Part shown: piece after piece, positions 5,643 to 6,138 of the stretch
Position numbering within the stretch: position 1 is the stretch's first letter
How the letters are laid out: the number at the start of each line of letters is the position of its first letter
Origin: Thermoanaerobacterium sp.
GTDB lineage: Bacteria > Bacillota > Thermoanaerobacteria > Thermoanaerobacterales > Thermoanaerobacteraceae
DNA: 6,138 nt
Assembly (NCBI GenBank): GCA_029960905.1
Contig: JASBVU010000122.1
Coordinates: 1 to 6,138, forward strand
Reading direction: 5' to 3'
Notes under the pieces: generated by a model
Databases searched by the model: none
What the model was told of the DNA's origin: nothing
Seen by the model: only the letters and a program-made list of their open reading frames with translations
Position numbers and translations under genes: made by a program

Positions 5643-5923
5643 TAATTTTTATCCAAATACAGAAATTGAAGAGGAATTCCTAAATTTTTGTATAATATAT
5701 GTTTTTAAATATGTAATGTTTAACAAGCGTTAAATCCATTAAAAGATTCCCAAATTACCTTCGTCTATAACATGTACATGAAACGTAGAAAATAATGCTG
5801 ATTTTACTCCTTCAAATGCTATTAAAAATCCGTTGTGGAAAAAACTAATTAACGATATTATAGACTACAAAAATAAAATTCATTGGTCACCCGGTTTCAT
5901 ATTGAATTAATAAGTTAAAGTTG
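5643..5923. other. Intergenic stretch without a recognisable intact gene
   Basis: Very AT-rich DNA between the divergent ROK and plus-strand promoters. It holds an orphan reading frame at 5782-5910 (listed separately) and a small inverted repeat, TTTAAC-N4-GTTAAA at 5719-5734. A TATAAT at 5691-5696 has only a poor -35 (TTGAAG, 19-base spacer), so I do not call it a promoter. Stop codons interrupt all three plus frames between 5700 and 5781. I see no tRNA, riboswitch or clear terminator here. Confidence 0.5.
5782..5910 (+). pseudogene. Possible C-terminal remnant of an unidentified gene
   Basis: A 42-codon open frame follows a TGA (5779-5781) and ends at TAA (5908-5910). Its translation includes NADFTPSNAIKNPLWKKL and IHWSPGFILN, with two Trp, two Pro-containing turns and an amphipathic middle, which looks more like real protein than random AT-rich sequence. 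It contains no ATG and has no ribosome binding site; the same frame upstream is short and closed by another stop at 5740. This fits the tail of a gene that lost its front part. I do not recognise the family, and chance remains possible for so short a frame. Confidence 0.3.
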
Positions 5924-5929
5924 TATAAT
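5902..5929 (+). promoter_or_regulatory. Promoter of the plus-strand gene at the right edge
   Basis: -35 TTGAAT (5902-5907, four of six consensus bases), 16-base spacer, perfect -10 TATAAT (5924-5929). The start of transcription would be near 5936, inside the palindrome at 5931-5946. Confidence 0.65.
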
Positions 5930-5930
5930 A

Positions 5931-5946
5931 ATTCTAAAGTTAGAAT
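5931..5946 (+). promoter_or_regulatory. Perfect palindrome at the expected transcription start
   Basis: ATTCTAA-AG-TTAGAAT: two 7-base arms around two bases, beginning one base after the -10 box. Its position would let a dimeric repressor block the promoter. I cannot match it to a known regulator. It is too short and AT-rich, and lacks a T tail, to be a terminator. Confidence 0.5.
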
Positions 5947-5964
5947 GTTTCAATACACTCCATT

Positions 5965-5972
5965 AAGAGGTG
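5965..5972 (+). promoter_or_regulatory. Strong ribosome binding site of the right-edge gene
   Basis: AAGAGGTG lies six bases before the ATG at 5979, ideal spacing for that codon, and sixteen bases before the ATG at 5989, too far for normal initiation. This is the evidence that translation starts at 5979 although that frame closes at 6009-6011. Confidence 0.75.
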
Positions 5973-5988
5973 TTATTTATGAAAGACA

Positions 5989-6138
5989 ATGAGCCAAATA
6001 AAAAAAAATGAATTTGAGAAACAATTAAATGACCTGAAAGAATGGGAAGAAAACCAGTACAACCCAGGCTATTATATTGGAACAGGACGCATTCCAAGTC
6101 CCATAAAGGGAGTTGGTAAATACCCTTTTATACAAATA
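5989..6138 (+). CDS. Hypothetical protein, N-terminal part only; start uncertain because of a 9-A run
   Basis: I do not recognise this protein. From the ATG at 5989 fifty codons are open to the window edge. The N-terminus is rich in Lys, Glu and Asn (helical, about 1-23), followed by an aromatic/glycine stretch with QYNPGYYIGTGRIPSPIKG and then GKYPFIQI. The 5989 ATG has no good ribosome binding site. The well-placed ATG at 5979 starts a 10-codon frame (MKDNEPNKKK, stop at 6009-6011) that runs into nine consecutive A (6000-6008). With eight A it would read straight into the long frame. So the true product may begin at 5979 with a frameshift (sequencing error, mutation, or slippage on the A run), or at 5989 behind a short overlapping leader frame. 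A dedicated promoter and palindrome lie upstream. The Tyr/Gly/Pro pattern after a charged helix might precede membrane segments, but that part is outside the window. Confidence 0.65.
   Translation, partial: MSQIKKNEFEKQLNDLKEWEENQYNPGYYIGTGRIPSPIKGVGKYPFIQI

Noticed and set aside
5666..5696. Plus-strand promoter with TATAAT at 5691
   Set aside because: The only -35 candidate (TTGAAG) has a 19-base spacer and nothing intact is encoded directly downstream; TATAAT alone is common in AT-rich DNA.
5719..5736. Catabolite-repression (cre) site around TTTAAC-N4-GTTAAA
   Set aside because: It has the central AGCG but lacks the flanking TG and CA of the cre consensus; it is only a short inverted repeat.
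5771..5780. Ten-base palindrome CATGTACATG
   Set aside because: It is short, has no promoter context and could easily arise by chance.
1..6138. CRISPR array, tRNA, rRNA, insertion-sequence ends or phage genes
   Set aside because: I looked for regular repeats, cloverleaf-like arms, transposase motifs and terminal inverted repeats on both strands and found none.

Overview
The window is AT-rich, and its genes show the compact layout, strong AGGAGG-type ribosome binding sites, GTG/TTG starts and sigma-A promoters of a low-GC Firmicute. The gene set (CcdA with a membrane-anchored TlpA-like protein, NagB beside a ROK regulator, no cytochrome genes nearby) fits an anaerobic clostridial lineage, possibly a Thermoanaerobacterium or Thermoanaerobacter relative. 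The genus is a guess from general resemblance, not from a search.

Seven of the eight genes lie on the minus strand; read in the direction of transcription they run from right to left. (1) 5529-3592 is a sugar-utilisation operon: a ROK-family regulator followed 18 bases later by glucosamine-6-phosphate deaminase (nagB). It has one strong promoter, two matching operator-like inverted repeats in the leader, and a terminator hairpin that begins in the nagB stop codon. (2) 3501-1818 is a thiol-redox cassette: ccdA, then a membrane-anchored TlpA/ResA-like thioredoxin (coupled to ccdA), then cytosolic thioredoxin with its own promoter and a strong terminator. The likely flow is electrons from cytosolic thioredoxin through CcdA to the outward-facing TlpA-like protein, to reduce thiols outside the membrane. 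(3) 1709-1 is a two-component system: an OmpR-type response regulator overlapping a histidine kinase that runs off the left edge.

The rightmost part, 5640-6138, is a 450-base intergenic stretch followed by a plus-strand gene of unknown function that leaves the window. The stretch holds an orphan reading frame that looks like a gene remnant and a promoter with a perfect palindrome just downstream of its -10. The new gene has a 9-A run that puts its well-placed start codon out of frame with the rest of the protein.

The most interesting regulatory observation is that the ccdA and thioredoxin leaders carry the same C-tract/G-tract element (ACCC-N7-GGGGGTA), at almost the same distance from their -10 boxes. 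This suggests one repressor, possibly of the CsoR/CstR type, controls both redox transcripts. I see no CRISPR array, tRNA, rRNA, insertion sequence or clearly new multi-gene system.
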